DNA from: Oscillospiraceae bacterium
GTDB lineage: Bacteria > Bacillota > Clostridia > Oscillospirales > Ruminococcaceae
Length of the DNA: 64,000 nt
Direction: 5' to 3'
Assembly (NCBI GenBank): GCA_019424695.1
Contig: JAHYZA010000008.1
Coordinates: 72,646-136,645, forward strand
In this document: one piece after another, positions 17,135 to 25,180 of the stretch
Position numbering within the stretch: position 1 is the stretch's first letter
Layout of the letters: each line of letters starts with the position of its first letter
Position numbers and translations under genes: made by a program
Notes under the pieces: model-generated
Told to the model about the DNA's origin: nothing
Databases searched by the model: none
Seen by the model: only the letters and a program-made list of their open reading frames with translations

Positions 17135-17767
17135 ATGAAAATGATCCTTTTGGGCGCCCCTGGCGCCGGTAAGGGTACCCAGGCAGAGATCCTCTGCGAT
17201 AAGCTGGGTATCCCCACCATCTCGACCGGTAACATTCTGCGTGCTGCTGTCAAAGAGGGCACGCCTATGGGCCAAAAGGCAAAGAGCTTTATGGACGCCG
17301 GTGCTCTGGTGCCTGACGATGTCATCGTCGGCATCGTGAAGGAGCGCCTGGCACAGCCTGACAGCGCAAACGGTTTTATCCTGGACGGTATGCCGCGCAC
17401 CATTGCACAGGGCGAAGCCCTGGAGCAGATGGGTGTGGAGATCGACAAGGTCATCAACCTGATCGTGGCCGATGAGGCCATCATCCAGCGCATGTCCGGC
17501 CGCCGCGTCTGCGCCAAGTGCGGTGCAAGCTATCATATCATCAACAAACCCAGCGCCAAAGAGGGCGTGTGTGACCGTTGCGGCGGTGAGCTGGTCATCC
17601 GCAAGGATGATGAGCCCGCCACCGTGCTGGACCGGCTGAAAGCCTATCACGAGCAGACCGAGCCGCTGGTGGAGTTCTACCGTCAGCGCGGCAAGCTCGT
17701 CGAGGTTCCCGACCAGGGTTCCATCGAGGCCACCACCGCGTTCCTTCTCAAGCTTTTGGAGGCTTAA
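17135..17767 (+). CDS. adk: Adenylate kinase
   Basis: A 210-residue long-form adenylate kinase (ATP + AMP to 2 ADP). The P-loop GAPGAGKGT is at residues 7-15. The LID domain contains a zinc site with Cys 126, 129, 146 and 149, the Gram-positive type. The DGMPRT motif is near residues 84-89, where most homologues have DGFPRT. GAAAGGGAATGTGCG precedes the ATG. Confidence 0.97.
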   Translation: MKMILLGAPGAGKGTQAEILCDKLGIPTISTGNILRAAVKEGTPMGQKAKSFMDAGALVPDDVIVGIVKERLAQPDSANGFILDGMPRTIAQGEALEQMGVEIDKVINLIVADEAIIQRMSGRRVCAKCGASYHIINKPSAKEGVCDRCGGELVIRKDDEPATVLDRLKAYHEQTEPLVEFYRQRGKLVEVPDQGSIEATTAFLLKLLEA

Positions 17768-17774
17768 TTCATCC

Positions 17775-18548
17775 ATGATCCAAATCAAGAATGCCGCTGA
17801 ACTGGAAAAAATGCGGAAAGCCTGCGCCATCAGCGCGGCTGCATTGAAAGCCGGCGGCGAAGCGATCGAGCCGGGTATCACCACGGCGGAGATCGACAAA
17901 ATCATCTACGACTTTATCGTGCGCCACGGTGCAAGACCCAACTTCCTGCACCTGTACGGCTTTCCGGCCACGGCGTGCATCAGTGTGAATGACACGGTCA
18001 TTCACGGTATCCCCAACCGCCAGCAGCAGATCCGCCCCGGCGATATCGTTTCGATTGACACCGGCTGCAAGATCGATGGCTTCAACGGCGACAATGCCTG
18101 CACCTACGGATGCGGCAAGCTCGACCTGGAAGCCCAGCGGCTGCTGGATGTGACCAAGGAAAGCCTCCATCGCGGCATTGCCATGGCGCGAGGCGGCAAC
18201 CGGATCGGGGATATTGCCCATGCGGTCCAGGAGTATGTCGAGGAAAACGGCTTCTCGGTGGTGCGCAGCTTTGTCGGCCACGGTGTCGGCAAGGAACTGC
18301 ACGAAGACCCCGAAGTACCGAACTTCGGCACGCCGGGCCGCGGCCCGCGTCTGGTGCCGGGTATGTGCATCGCTGTGGAACCCATGGTATGCCAGTACAA
18401 ATATGCGGTAAAGACGTTAAAGGACGGCTGGACGGTCAAAACCTGTGACGGTGGTTTGGCGGCTCACTTCGAGCACACCCTCGCCATCACAGCGGCCGGT
18501 GCGGAAGTCCTCACCCAAGGCTGGGAGGAACCCGGATGGACTTTGTAA
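17775..18548 (+). CDS. map: Methionine aminopeptidase, type I
   Basis: A 257-residue enzyme that removes initiator methionine from nascent proteins. Metal-ligand segments are visible in order: IDTGCKIDGFNGDNA (two Asp), GHGVGKELHEDPEVPNFG (His), CIAVEPMV (Glu) and AAHFEHTLAIT (Glu). The substrate-binding NDTVIHGIP is near residues 74-82. It starts 7 bases after adk with TTTTGGAGG as binding site inside adk, and overlaps the following KOW gene by 13 bases. Confidence 0.97.
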   Translation: MIQIKNAAELEKMRKACAISAAALKAGGEAIEPGITTAEIDKIIYDFIVRHGARPNFLHLYGFPATACISVNDTVIHGIPNRQQQIRPGDIVSIDTGCKIDGFNGDNACTYGCGKLDLEAQRLLDVTKESLHRGIAMARGGNRIGDIAHAVQEYVEENGFSVVRSFVGHGVGKELHEDPEVPNFGTPGRGPRLVPGMCIAVEPMVCQYKYAVKTLKDGWTVKTCDGGLAAHFEHTLAITAAGAEVLTQGWEEPGWTL

Positions 18549-18787
18549 GAGGTCAGCTGGTACGCTCCAAGGCCGGGCGGGACAAGACCCGCACGCTGGC
18601 TGTTTTGGCCGTGGACGGGCCGATGCTCTGGCTCGCGGACGGAAACCTGCGCAAGGTAGGGGACCCGAAGCGGAAAAAGGCCAAGCATGTGGCTCCCACG
18701 ACCACTGTTCTTGCGAACGAGCTTCTGAAAAGCGATCAATCACTCAGTGATGCCATCGCCGCCTATGATGCGGCCTGTGCAGACTGA
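18536..18787 (+). CDS. KOW-domain RNA-binding protein (L14e-like)
   Basis: An 83-residue protein with an N-terminal KOW fold (FVRGQLVRSKAGRDKTRTLAV) like ribosomal L14e/L6e-type proteins. Homologues sit between map and infA in many Clostridia, so a ribosome-linked role is likely but the function is not established. GGCTGGGAGGAACCC inside map is the binding site. It overlaps map by 13 bases. Confidence 0.88.
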   Translation: MDFVRGQLVRSKAGRDKTRTLAVLAVDGPMLWLADGNLRKVGDPKRKKAKHVAPTTTVLANELLKSDQSLSDAIAAYDAACAD

Positions 18788-18813
18788 CGGAACCCTTCAA
18801 GGAGGCAATCAGC

Positions 18814-19050
18814 TTGTCTAAAGAAGATGTCATTGAAGTAGAAGGTATCGTACGGGAGGCCATGCCCAACACCGTGTTCAAGGTCGAGCTGCTCAACAAA
18901 GAGGGCAAGCCCAACGGCCACACTGTGCTGGCTCACATTTCCGGTAAGCTGCGGACGAACTTCATCCGTATTTTGCCCGGCGACAAAGTCACGATGGAAA
19001 TGTCACCCTACGACCTGACCAAGGCCCGGATCACCTGGCGTTCCAAGTAA
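18814..19050 (+). CDS. infA: Translation initiation factor IF-1 with loop insertion
   Basis: A 78-residue OB-fold factor that binds the 30S A-site during initiation. The start is TTG at 18814, nine bases after AAGGAGG; the encoded start MSKEDVIEVEG aligns with other IF-1 proteins. The diagnostic SGKLRTNFIRILPGDKV is near residues 47-63. Standard IF-1 is about 72 residues. Here KVELLNKEGKPNGHTVLAH replaces the usual VELENGHTVLAH, a six-residue insertion in the loop before the second strand. The rest is normal, so function is probably kept. Confidence 0.95.
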   Translation: MSKEDVIEVEGIVREAMPNTVFKVELLNKEGKPNGHTVLAHISGKLRTNFIRILPGDKVTMEMSPYDLTKARITWRSK

Positions 19051-19087
19051 TTGAAGCGCCTTGTGTTTTGAAAAGGAGGTTAACATC

Positions 19088-19201
19088 ATGAAGGTAAAAC
19101 CTTCCGTGAAACCCATTTGCGAGAAGTGCAAGGTCATCAAGCGCAAAGGTCGCGTGATGGTCATCTGCGCCAATCCGAAGCATAAGCAGCGTCAGGGCTA
19201 A
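19088..19201 (+). CDS. rpmJ: 50S ribosomal protein L36
   Basis: A 37-residue L36. It opens with MKVKPSVKPICEKCK and continues with GRVMVICANPKHKQRQG. The zinc ligands are Cys 11, Cys 14, Cys 27 and His 32. AAAAGGAGGTTAACATC precedes the ATG. Position between infA and rpsM is the standard one. Confidence 0.97.
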   Translation: MKVKPSVKPICEKCKVIKRKGRVMVICANPKHKQRQG

Positions 19202-19202
19202 A

Positions 19203-19300
19203 GGTCCGCGGAGCATTCCGCGGAAACCGTACCCAAAACGCTTGGGGGCCAAGTGCGTAGATTCCCGGCGCAGGCCCCGACTAGGACATGGGATGTTATT
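19203..19300 (+). ncRNA. Structured rpmJ-rpsM gap
   Basis: A 113-base gap with two hairpins in succession: CCGCGG / CCGCGG around 19206-19223 and CGCTTGG / CCAAG-GCG around 19240-19257. Neither is followed by a T-run, so termination is unlikely. A role in processing or feedback is possible. Confidence 0.4.
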
Positions 19301-19314
19301 TATGGAGGTGCTTT

Positions 19315-19686
19315 ATGGCACGTATTGCTGGTGTTGATCTGCCTCGCGAGAAGCGGATCCAGGTTGGTCTGACTTATGTTTACGGTATTGGTCAGTCCAC
19401 CGCCGACGAGATTCTCGCCGGAACCGGAATTAACCCCGATACCCGCGTCAAGGATCTGTCTGCTGACGAAGAAGCGAAGATCCGTGACTACATCGACAAA
19501 AACAACATCATGGTAGAGGGCGACCTGCGCCGCAACGTCGCGCTTGACATCAAGCGTCTGACCGAGATCCAGTGCTACCGTGGTGTGCGCCATCGCAAGG
19601 GCCTTCCCTGCCGCGGCCAGCGCACCAAGACCAATGCGCGTACCTGCAAAGGTCCCAAGCGCACCGTCGCGAACAAAAAGAAGTAA
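19315..19686 (+). CDS. rpsM: 30S ribosomal protein S13
   Basis: A 123-residue S13 of the 30S head. The ATG at 19315 follows ATGGAGGTGCTTT; an in-frame ATG at 19288 has no binding site. Signatures are ARIAGVDLPREKRIQVGLTY and RHRKGLPCRGQRTKTNARTC. Confidence 0.97.
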   Translation: MARIAGVDLPREKRIQVGLTYVYGIGQSTADEILAGTGINPDTRVKDLSADEEAKIRDYIDKNNIMVEGDLRRNVALDIKRLTEIQCYRGVRHRKGLPCRGQRTKTNARTCKGPKRTVANKKK

Positions 19687-19700
19687 GGAGGAACTGAGAC

Positions 19701-20105
19701 ATGGCTGCTAACAAAGCTACTGCGGCAAAAACCCGCACTAAGAAAAGAGAGCGCAAGAATATCAGCGCCGGTGCTGCTCACATTCAGAGCACGTTCAACA
19801 ACACCATCGTGACCATCACCGACACTCAGGGCAACACCGTTTCCTGGTGCAGCACTGGTGCGCTGAACTTCCGCGGCTCCCGCAAGAGCACCCCTTACGC
19901 TGCGCAGAGCGCCGCTGAGGTCGCCGCCAAGGCCGCCATCGAGCATGGCATGAAGACCGTTGAGGTCTACGTCAAGGGCCCCGGTTCCGGCCGTGAAAGT
20001 GCAATCCGCGCCCTGCAGGCAACCGGTCTGGAAGTCACCATGATCCGTGACGTGACTCCCATTCCCCACAATGGCTGCCGCCCGCCCAAACGCCGCCGCG
20101 TTTGA
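19701..20105 (+). CDS. rpsK: 30S ribosomal protein S11
   Basis: A 134-residue S11 lining the mRNA exit. AHIQSTFNNTIVTITD and GPGSGRESAIRALQATGLEV are diagnostic, as is the basic C-terminus CRPPKRRRV. AAGGAGGAACTGAGAC precedes the ATG. Confidence 0.98.
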   Translation: MAANKATAAKTRTKKRERKNISAGAAHIQSTFNNTIVTITDTQGNTVSWCSTGALNFRGSRKSTPYAAQSAAEVAAKAAIEHGMKTVEVYVKGPGSGRESAIRALQATGLEVTMIRDVTPIPHNGCRPPKRRRV

Positions 20106-20125
20106 TTGAAAGGAGAATTTGAGTT

Positions 20126-20728
20126 ATGGCTAAAAATACCCAACCGATCGCCAAGCGTTGCCGTGCTCTCGGCATTTCTCCTGCTGTTATGGGTTACGGC
20201 AAAAAGACCACCAATCGTAACCCCGGCGGCCAGATGAGAAAGAAGAAGAGCGAGTACGCCACCCAGCTCAACGAGAAGCAGAAGGTCAAGTTCGTCTACG
20301 GTATTCTGGAAAAGCAGTTCCACACCTACTACGAGACCGCGACCCGTATGCCGGGTCAGACCGGTGTCAACCTGCTGGTTCTGGTCGAGCGCCGTCTCGA
20401 CAACGTCGTCTACCGTCTGGGCTTTGCCAAGACCCGCCGCGACGCTCGTCAGCTGGTTTCCCACAACCATTTCACTGTCAATGGCAAGCGTGTCAACATC
20501 CCCTCTTACCTGGTTAAGCCGGGCGATGTGATCGAAGTCATCGAGTCCAGCCGTTCCTCCGTCAAGTTCAGCAAGCTGCTGGGCGAGGACGCTCCTGTCG
20601 TGCTGCTGCCCTCCTGGCTGGAGCGCGATAAGAACGCTCTGAAGGGCACCGTCGTCAAGATGCCCGTGCGCGAGGACATCGATGTGCCCATCGCTGAGCA
20701 CCTCATCGTCGAGTTGTACTCCAAGTAA
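20126..20728 (+). CDS. rpsD: 30S ribosomal protein S4
   Basis: A 200-residue S4, a primary 16S-binding protein and in many bacteria a regulator of its own operon. The S4 RNA-binding domain is visible near residues 90-150 (ERRLDNVVYRLGFAKTRRDA, then QLVSHNHFTVNGKRVNIPS). AAAGGAGAATTTGAGTT precedes the ATG. The first Cys residues of zinc-binding S4 are absent. Confidence 0.98.
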   Translation: MAKNTQPIAKRCRALGISPAVMGYGKKTTNRNPGGQMRKKKSEYATQLNEKQKVKFVYGILEKQFHTYYETATRMPGQTGVNLLVLVERRLDNVVYRLGFAKTRRDARQLVSHNHFTVNGKRVNIPSYLVKPGDVIEVIESSRSSVKFSKLLGEDAPVVLLPSWLERDKNALKGTVVKMPVREDIDVPIAEHLIVELYSK

Positions 20729-20764
20729 TCCTCTTAGCTTTATTCTACGATTTTTCCAACCTGA

Positions 20765-20784
20765 CTGGCACCTTCCGGTGCCAG
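20765..20784 (+). ncRNA. Perfect hairpin between rpsD and rpoA
   Basis: CTGGCACC and GGTGCCAG form an 8-bp perfect stem with a four-base loop, ending about seven bases before the rpoA binding site. There is no T-run. It may mark a processing site or modulate rpoA translation. Confidence 0.5.
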
Positions 20785-20803
20785 CGAAACAAGGAGGGTT
20801 TTT

Positions 20804-21763
20804 ATGATGGAGATCGAACGCCCCAAGATCGAAACGGCCAGCCTTTCCCCGGATGGTCGCTACGGTAAGTTCGTGGTCGAGCCGCTGGAGCGCGGTTTCG
20901 GCACGACCTTGGGCAACAGCTTGCGTCGTGTGCTTCTGTCCTCTCTGCCCGGTGTGGCTGTCACCAGCGTCAAGATTGACGGCGTGGTGCACGAGTTTTC
21001 CACCATTGAGGGCGTACGCGAGGACGTGACCGAGATCGTCCTGAACCTCAAGGGTATCGCCGCCAAGATCTACGGCGAAAGCCCCAAGACCGTCCGTGTA
21101 GAGGCCGTTGGTCCCTGTGAGCTCATTGCCGGTTCCATCAAGGGCGGCGATGACCTGGAGATCCTCAACCCCGAGTGGCATATCGCCACCCTGGGCGAGG
21201 GTGCCAAGCTGGTCATGGAATTGACCTTCGACAAGGGCCGCGGCTATGTCCCCGCCGAGCGCAACAAACTGGCGCTGATCGAGAAGAACGACATCAGCAC
21301 CCTGCCCGTGGACAGCATTTATACCCCCGTGCTCAAAGCCAACTACACTGTGGATCATACCCGTGTAGGCCAGATCACCGACTATGACAAGCTTATCATC
21401 GAGGTCTGGACCGACGGCACCTGCAATGCGCAGGAAGCCCTGAGCCTGGCGGCCCGCGTGCTGACCGAGCATCTGAATCTGTTTGTGAACCTCTGCGACG
21501 AGACCGGCGAGACGGAGATCATGGTCGATAACGACGATCAGGGCCGTGAGAAGGCGCTGGAAATGACGATTGAAGAACTGGACCTGAGCGTCCGTTCCTT
21601 CAACTGCCTGAAGCGCGCCGGCATCAACACGGTGGGCGACCTCATCAACAAGAGCGAAGACGAAATGATGAAGGTTCGCAATCTGGGCCGCAAGAGCCTG
21701 GAGGAAGTCATGGCCAAGCTGGACAGCCTTGGTTTCTCTCTGACCAAGGACGATGAAAACTAA
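20804..21763 (+). CDS. rpoA: DNA-directed RNA polymerase subunit alpha
   Basis: A 319-residue alpha subunit. The N-terminal dimerisation domain contains FVVEPLERGFGTTLGNSLRR near residues 24-43; the C-terminal domain (ELDLSVRSFNCLKRAGINTV and later VRNLGRKSLEEV) binds UP elements and activators. Two adjacent ATG codons (20804 and 20807) are possible; both are within range of AAGGAGGG. Gene position before rplQ is universal. Confidence 0.98.
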   Translation: MMEIERPKIETASLSPDGRYGKFVVEPLERGFGTTLGNSLRRVLLSSLPGVAVTSVKIDGVVHEFSTIEGVREDVTEIVLNLKGIAAKIYGESPKTVRVEAVGPCELIAGSIKGGDDLEILNPEWHIATLGEGAKLVMELTFDKGRGYVPAERNKLALIEKNDISTLPVDSIYTPVLKANYTVDHTRVGQITDYDKLIIEVWTDGTCNAQEALSLAARVLTEHLNLFVNLCDETGETEIMVDNDDQGREKALEMTIEELDLSVRSFNCLKRAGINTVGDLINKSEDEMMKVRNLGRKSLEEVMAKLDSLGFSLTKDDEN

Positions 21764-21806
21764 CCCCCCGCGACACGCGGATACCAAGTATAAGGAGTGA
21801 AACGGA

Positions 21807-22148
21807 ATGCCCGGTACCAGAAAACTCGGTCGTACCACCGACAGCCGCAACGCCATGCTGCGTGCGATGGTGACCTATCTGTTTGAGAACGGCAAGATCG
21901 AGACCACCGTTACCCGCGCCAAGGAAGTTCGTTCCATGGCCGAGAAGATGGTCACCCTCGGTAAGCAGGAAGATCTGCACGCGAAGCGTCAGATTTTCTC
22001 CTACATCACCAAGGAGGATATCGCCAAGAAGGTCATCGACGAGTACGGCCCCAAGTATGCCGACCGTAACGGCGGCTACACCCGCATCTACAAGATCGGC
22101 CCCCGTCGCGGAGATGCTGCCGAGATGGCGATCATTGAACTGGTCTGA
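21807..22148 (+). CDS. rplQ: 50S ribosomal protein L17
   Basis: A 113-residue L17 near the tunnel exit, the last gene of the ribosomal cluster. RKLGRTTDSRNAMLRAMVTY opens it and GGYTRIYKIGPRRGDAAEMA is near the C-terminus. AAGGAGTGAAACGGA precedes the ATG. A strong terminator follows. Confidence 0.98.
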   Translation: MPGTRKLGRTTDSRNAMLRAMVTYLFENGKIETTVTRAKEVRSMAEKMVTLGKQEDLHAKRQIFSYITKEDIAKKVIDEYGPKYADRNGGYTRIYKIGPRRGDAAEMAIIELV

Positions 22149-22168
22149 TCTGACTGGATTCAAATTGT

Positions 22169-22202
22169 ACAGCGTTTGCGTAACAGCAAACGCTGTTTTT
22201 TT
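22169..22202 (+). terminator. Terminator of the ribosomal protein operon
   Basis: ACAGCGTTTGC and GCAAACGCTGT form an 11-bp perfect stem with a 6-base loop, followed by seven T. It lies 20 bases after rplQ. Confidence 0.95.
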
Positions 22203-22468
22203 GTCCTTTTTGCCCCTTTGGACCTTTAACAGTCACCCCCAAAAACGGGAAATCATGACGAATGCAAATTTTTTGTAAAATCCGACAGAATTCTTGCGAC
22301 AGCCCCTGAATATTCATATTTAAAATGCAGAAAATGCTGATTTTGTCGAAAAACTTGCGTCACAGGGCTGATTTTATCCGGCCGCTGTGCTACAATACTA
22401 ATAAATGGGGTTGTGTGCCCCTTGAAGACAAATATGAATTTTATGATGGAAGTAAGGAGCAAACACGT
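22203..22468 (+). promoter_or_regulatory. rplQ-prs intergenic region with promoter candidates
   Basis: No gene is seen. Two promoter candidates face prs: TTGCGA (22294) with a 17-base spacer to TATTTA (22317), and an extended -10 TGCTACAAT at 22388-22396 with a weak CTGATT -35. The latter is about 70 bases ahead of the prs start and is the better candidate. Confidence 0.5.
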
Positions 22469-23638
22469 ATGGCTGAACAAACTCTTGGCCCGCGCGACTT
22501 TTTTGCCAAAGAAGATGCAATTGCTGACCTGGGCCTCATCGCCTGTCCCGGTGCAGAGGAACTCTGCAATCTGGTGGACGGCCATCTGGTCCGCTGGGCA
22601 AAGGAAGTCGGTATGGATGTGGACACCTTCATTATCCCTTCGGATTGCCCGCGTTTTCAGTCCGGCGATGCAAAGGGCCTGGTAAAGGCATCTACCCGTG
22701 GCGACGACCTGTTTATCTTTGTCGATCCGGGCAACTATAGCGTTACCTATCAGCTGTTCGGATATGAAAATCATCTCTCTCCCGACGACCACTTCCAGAA
22801 CCTGATGCGCCTGATCCAGGCTGTTTCGGGCCGTGCCCATCGGATCAGCGTTATCATGCCCAGCCTGTACGGCGGCCGCCAGCATCGCCGTGTCAGCCGT
22901 GAGAGCCTGGACTGCGCGTTCTCTCTGCAGCAGCTGCGCTCCGTCGGCGTCAAGAACATCATCACCTTCGATGCCCATGACCCTCGCGTTATGAACGCTG
23001 TGCCCACCATGAGCTTCGACAACGTCATGCCTACCTACCAGGTCCTCAAGTGCCTGCTGCATCATGTGCCTGATGTCAGCTTCCATAAGGATCACTTCAT
23101 GATCGTTTCTCCGGACGAAGGCGCCATGAACCGCAACATGTACTATTCCAGCGTGCTGGGCTGCAATCTGGGCATGTTCTACAAGCGCCGCGACTACAGC
23201 CGTGTTGTCAATGGCCGTAACCCCATCGTGGCCCATGAGTACCTGGGCGAGAGCGTCAAGGACAAGGATGTGTTCATTGCCGACGACATCATCGCTTCCG
23301 GCGAGTCCATGCTGGACATCGCCTATGAGCTGAAGATGCGCGGTGCCCGAAACATCTTCACCTGCGCGACCTTCCCGCTGTTCACTGCCGGCCTGGAGAA
23401 ATTTGACAAGGCATACAATGACGGCATCCTCAAGGCCGTTCTGGGCACCAACCTGACCTACCGCAAGCCCGAACTGCTGGAACGTCCGTGGTACTTCGAC
23501 GTGGATGTTTCCAAGTATACCGCGTACTTCATCGCTGCCATCAACCACGACAAGAGCGTTTCCAGCATCATCGATCCGATGACCAAGATTCAGGCTTTGC
23601 TGGAGAAGCACGGCATCCCCATGGGCGGTCAGGACTAA
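22469..23638 (+). CDS. prs: Ribose-phosphate pyrophosphokinase, divergent long form
   Basis: A 389-residue PRPP synthetase homologue (ribose-5-phosphate + ATP to PRPP + AMP). The start ATG 22469 follows TAAGGAGCAAACACG; in-frame codons upstream have no binding site. Family features are a conserved ITFDAHD-type segment, the KRRDYSRVV flexible loop near residues 243-251, and the PRPP-binding loop VFIADDIIASGESM near residues 270-283 in place of the usual VDDMIDTGGT. Classical bacterial Prs is about 315 residues. Extra length is mostly N-terminal and C-terminal. This long form occurs in several gut Clostridia; the enzymatic role is inferred from the family. Confidence 0.85.
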   Translation: MAEQTLGPRDFFAKEDAIADLGLIACPGAEELCNLVDGHLVRWAKEVGMDVDTFIIPSDCPRFQSGDAKGLVKASTRGDDLFIFVDPGNYSVTYQLFGYENHLSPDDHFQNLMRLIQAVSGRAHRISVIMPSLYGGRQHRRVSRESLDCAFSLQQLRSVGVKNIITFDAHDPRVMNAVPTMSFDNVMPTYQVLKCLLHHVPDVSFHKDHFMIVSPDEGAMNRNMYYSSVLGCNLGMFYKRRDYSRVVNGRNPIVAHEYLGESVKDKDVFIADDIIASGESMLDIAYELKMRGARNIFTCATFPLFTAGLEKFDKAYNDGILKAVLGTNLTYRKPELLERPWYFDVDVSKYTAYFIAAINHDKSVSSIIDPMTKIQALLEKHGIPMGGQD

Positions 23639-23657
23639 GCACAAGATTTCTCTTTTT

Positions 23658-23682
23658 CGGCTCGCGAAGGCGGGCCGATTTT
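23658..23682 (+). terminator. Terminator after prs
   Basis: CGGCTCGC and GCGGGCCG form an 8-bp stem (one G-T pair) with a GAAG loop, followed by ATTTTGTT. Confidence 0.85.
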
Positions 23683-23683
23683 G

Positions 23684-23712
23684 TTGCAGTGGGACCAGTC
23701 CTTGAGTATAAT
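23684..23712 (+). promoter_or_regulatory. Promoter for murD
   Basis: TTGCAG, a 17-base spacer, TATAAT, 40 bases ahead of the murD start. Confidence 0.85.
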
Positions 23713-23751
23713 AAGTAAGACAGAAATTCAACAGCAGGGGAGAGATGCACA

Positions 23752-25149
23752 ATGCTGCCCATGGAACAGTTGCAGAAACTGATTTGCGGCAAGAAAGTCG
23801 CTTTTATCGGCGCGGGCGTCAGCCACAAGCGCTGCATTGAACAGTTTGTGGAGTTGGGAGCGCAGGTTACGCTCTGCGACCAGAAAAAGAGCCTGGAAGA
23901 TTTTGGTGACTATGCCGATACACTGCGCCGTCTGAAGGTGAACCTGAGCCTTGGGGAACACTATACCGACGGGTTTGCCGGTCAGGACATTATTATGCGC
24001 ACGCCGGGCTATGAATACTACAAGCCGGAACTGCAGGCGGCCCTCAAAGCTGGTGCCATGGTCACCAGTGAGGTAGAACTCTTCTTTGAATTCTGCCCCT
24101 GCGAGATCATCGCTGTTACCGGCTCCGACGGAAAGACTACCACGACCACGCTGATCTCCAAGATGATGGAGGCAGCGGGCCGCAAGGTGTTCCTGGGCGG
24201 CAACATCGGTGCCGCGCTGCTGCCGCAATTGGGGGATGTTACACCGGATGCCGTTGCGGTGGTGGAGCTGTCCAGCTTCCAGCTGATCAGTATGCGCCGC
24301 AGCCCCAAGGTGGCGGTGGTCACCAATGTCACCCCCAACCACCTGGACCACCACAAGGATATGCAGGAATACATCGACGCCAAGCGCAACATTCTGCTGT
24401 GGCAGGTGCCGCCCTGCCGTGCGGTTCTGGGCTATGAAAACGACATCAGCCGTTCGATGGAGAGTGACTGCAAGGGCGAGCAGGTCTGGTTTACCCGCCT
24501 GCATGAAACCGACAACGGGGCTTTCCTGCGTGCCGAGGACGACATGCTCTGCTATGCCGAAAACGGCACCGTGACGCCGGTGGTTCCCCGCAAGGATGTC
24601 AAACTGCGCGGTCTGCACAACGTGGAGAATCTGCTGGCGGCCATTGCAGCGGTCTGGGGCCGGGTGCCGGTGGAAGCCATGCGCCAGGTTGCCTCGACGT
24701 TCTGCGGCGTGGAACACCGCATTGAACCTGTCCGTACTCTGGATGGCGTGACCTACTATAACGATTCCATTGCTTCCAGCCCCACGCGCACCATTGCCGG
24801 CCTGCGCAGCTTTGACCAGAAGATCATCCTCATTGCGGGCGGCTATGACAAGAAGATCCCCTATGAGCCGCTGGCACCGGAGATCCTGGCCCATGTCAAG
24901 ACCCTGGTACTGATGGGAGCCACCGGGCCCCGCATCGAGAAAGCGGTGCGGGAGCATCCCGACTTTGCAGCAAGCGGTCTGGCGATCCTGCACGCCGACG
25001 GCATGCAGGACGCTGTCGAGAAAGCCCGGGCGGCGGCTTTGCCGGGGGATGTGGTCAGCCTTTCGCCGGCGTCTGCCTCCTTTGATCTTTATCCGAATTT
25101 TGAGGTCCGCGGCCGCGATTACAAGCGCATCGTAATGGCGCTGCAATAA
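23752..25149 (+). CDS. murD: UDP-N-acetylmuramoyl-L-alanine--D-glutamate ligase
   Basis: A 465-residue Mur ligase adding D-Glu to UDP-MurNAc-L-Ala in peptidoglycan synthesis. Visible are the N-terminal Rossmann-like domain (KVAFIGAGVSHK), the ATP-binding P-loop VTGSDGKTTTT near residues 122-132, the NVTPNHLDHH motif near 198-207 and the C-terminal ligase domain (YYNDSIASSPTRTIAGL, IAGGYDKK). The order of domains and length fit MurD. It is outside any division cluster and has its own promoter; a GNAT gene follows 31 bases later. AGGGGAGAGATGCACA precedes the ATG. Confidence 0.95.
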   Translation: MLPMEQLQKLICGKKVAFIGAGVSHKRCIEQFVELGAQVTLCDQKKSLEDFGDYADTLRRLKVNLSLGEHYTDGFAGQDIIMRTPGYEYYKPELQAALKAGAMVTSEVELFFEFCPCEIIAVTGSDGKTTTTTLISKMMEAAGRKVFLGGNIGAALLPQLGDVTPDAVAVVELSSFQLISMRRSPKVAVVTNVTPNHLDHHKDMQEYIDAKRNILLWQVPPCRAVLGYENDISRSMESDCKGEQVWFTRLHETDNGAFLRAEDDMLCYAENGTVTPVVPRKDVKLRGLHNVENLLAAIAAVWGRVPVEAMRQVASTFCGVEHRIEPVRTLDGVTYYNDSIASSPTRTIAGLRSFDQKIILIAGGYDKKIPYEPLAPEILAHVKTLVLMGATGPRIEKAVREHPDFAASGLAILHADGMQDAVEKARAAALPGDVVSLSPASASFDLYPNFEVRGRDYKRIVMALQ

Positions 25150-25180
25150 GCATAAAATTCAGTTTGCATAAGGAATTCCT

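Noticed and set aside
15740..17905. 721-residue minus-strand open frame opposite secY and adk
   Set aside because: Antisense shadow, His/Gln/Gly-rich, without any recognisable domain.
19967..21856. 629-residue minus-strand open frame opposite rpsD and rpoA
   Set aside because: Antisense shadow of universally conserved genes.
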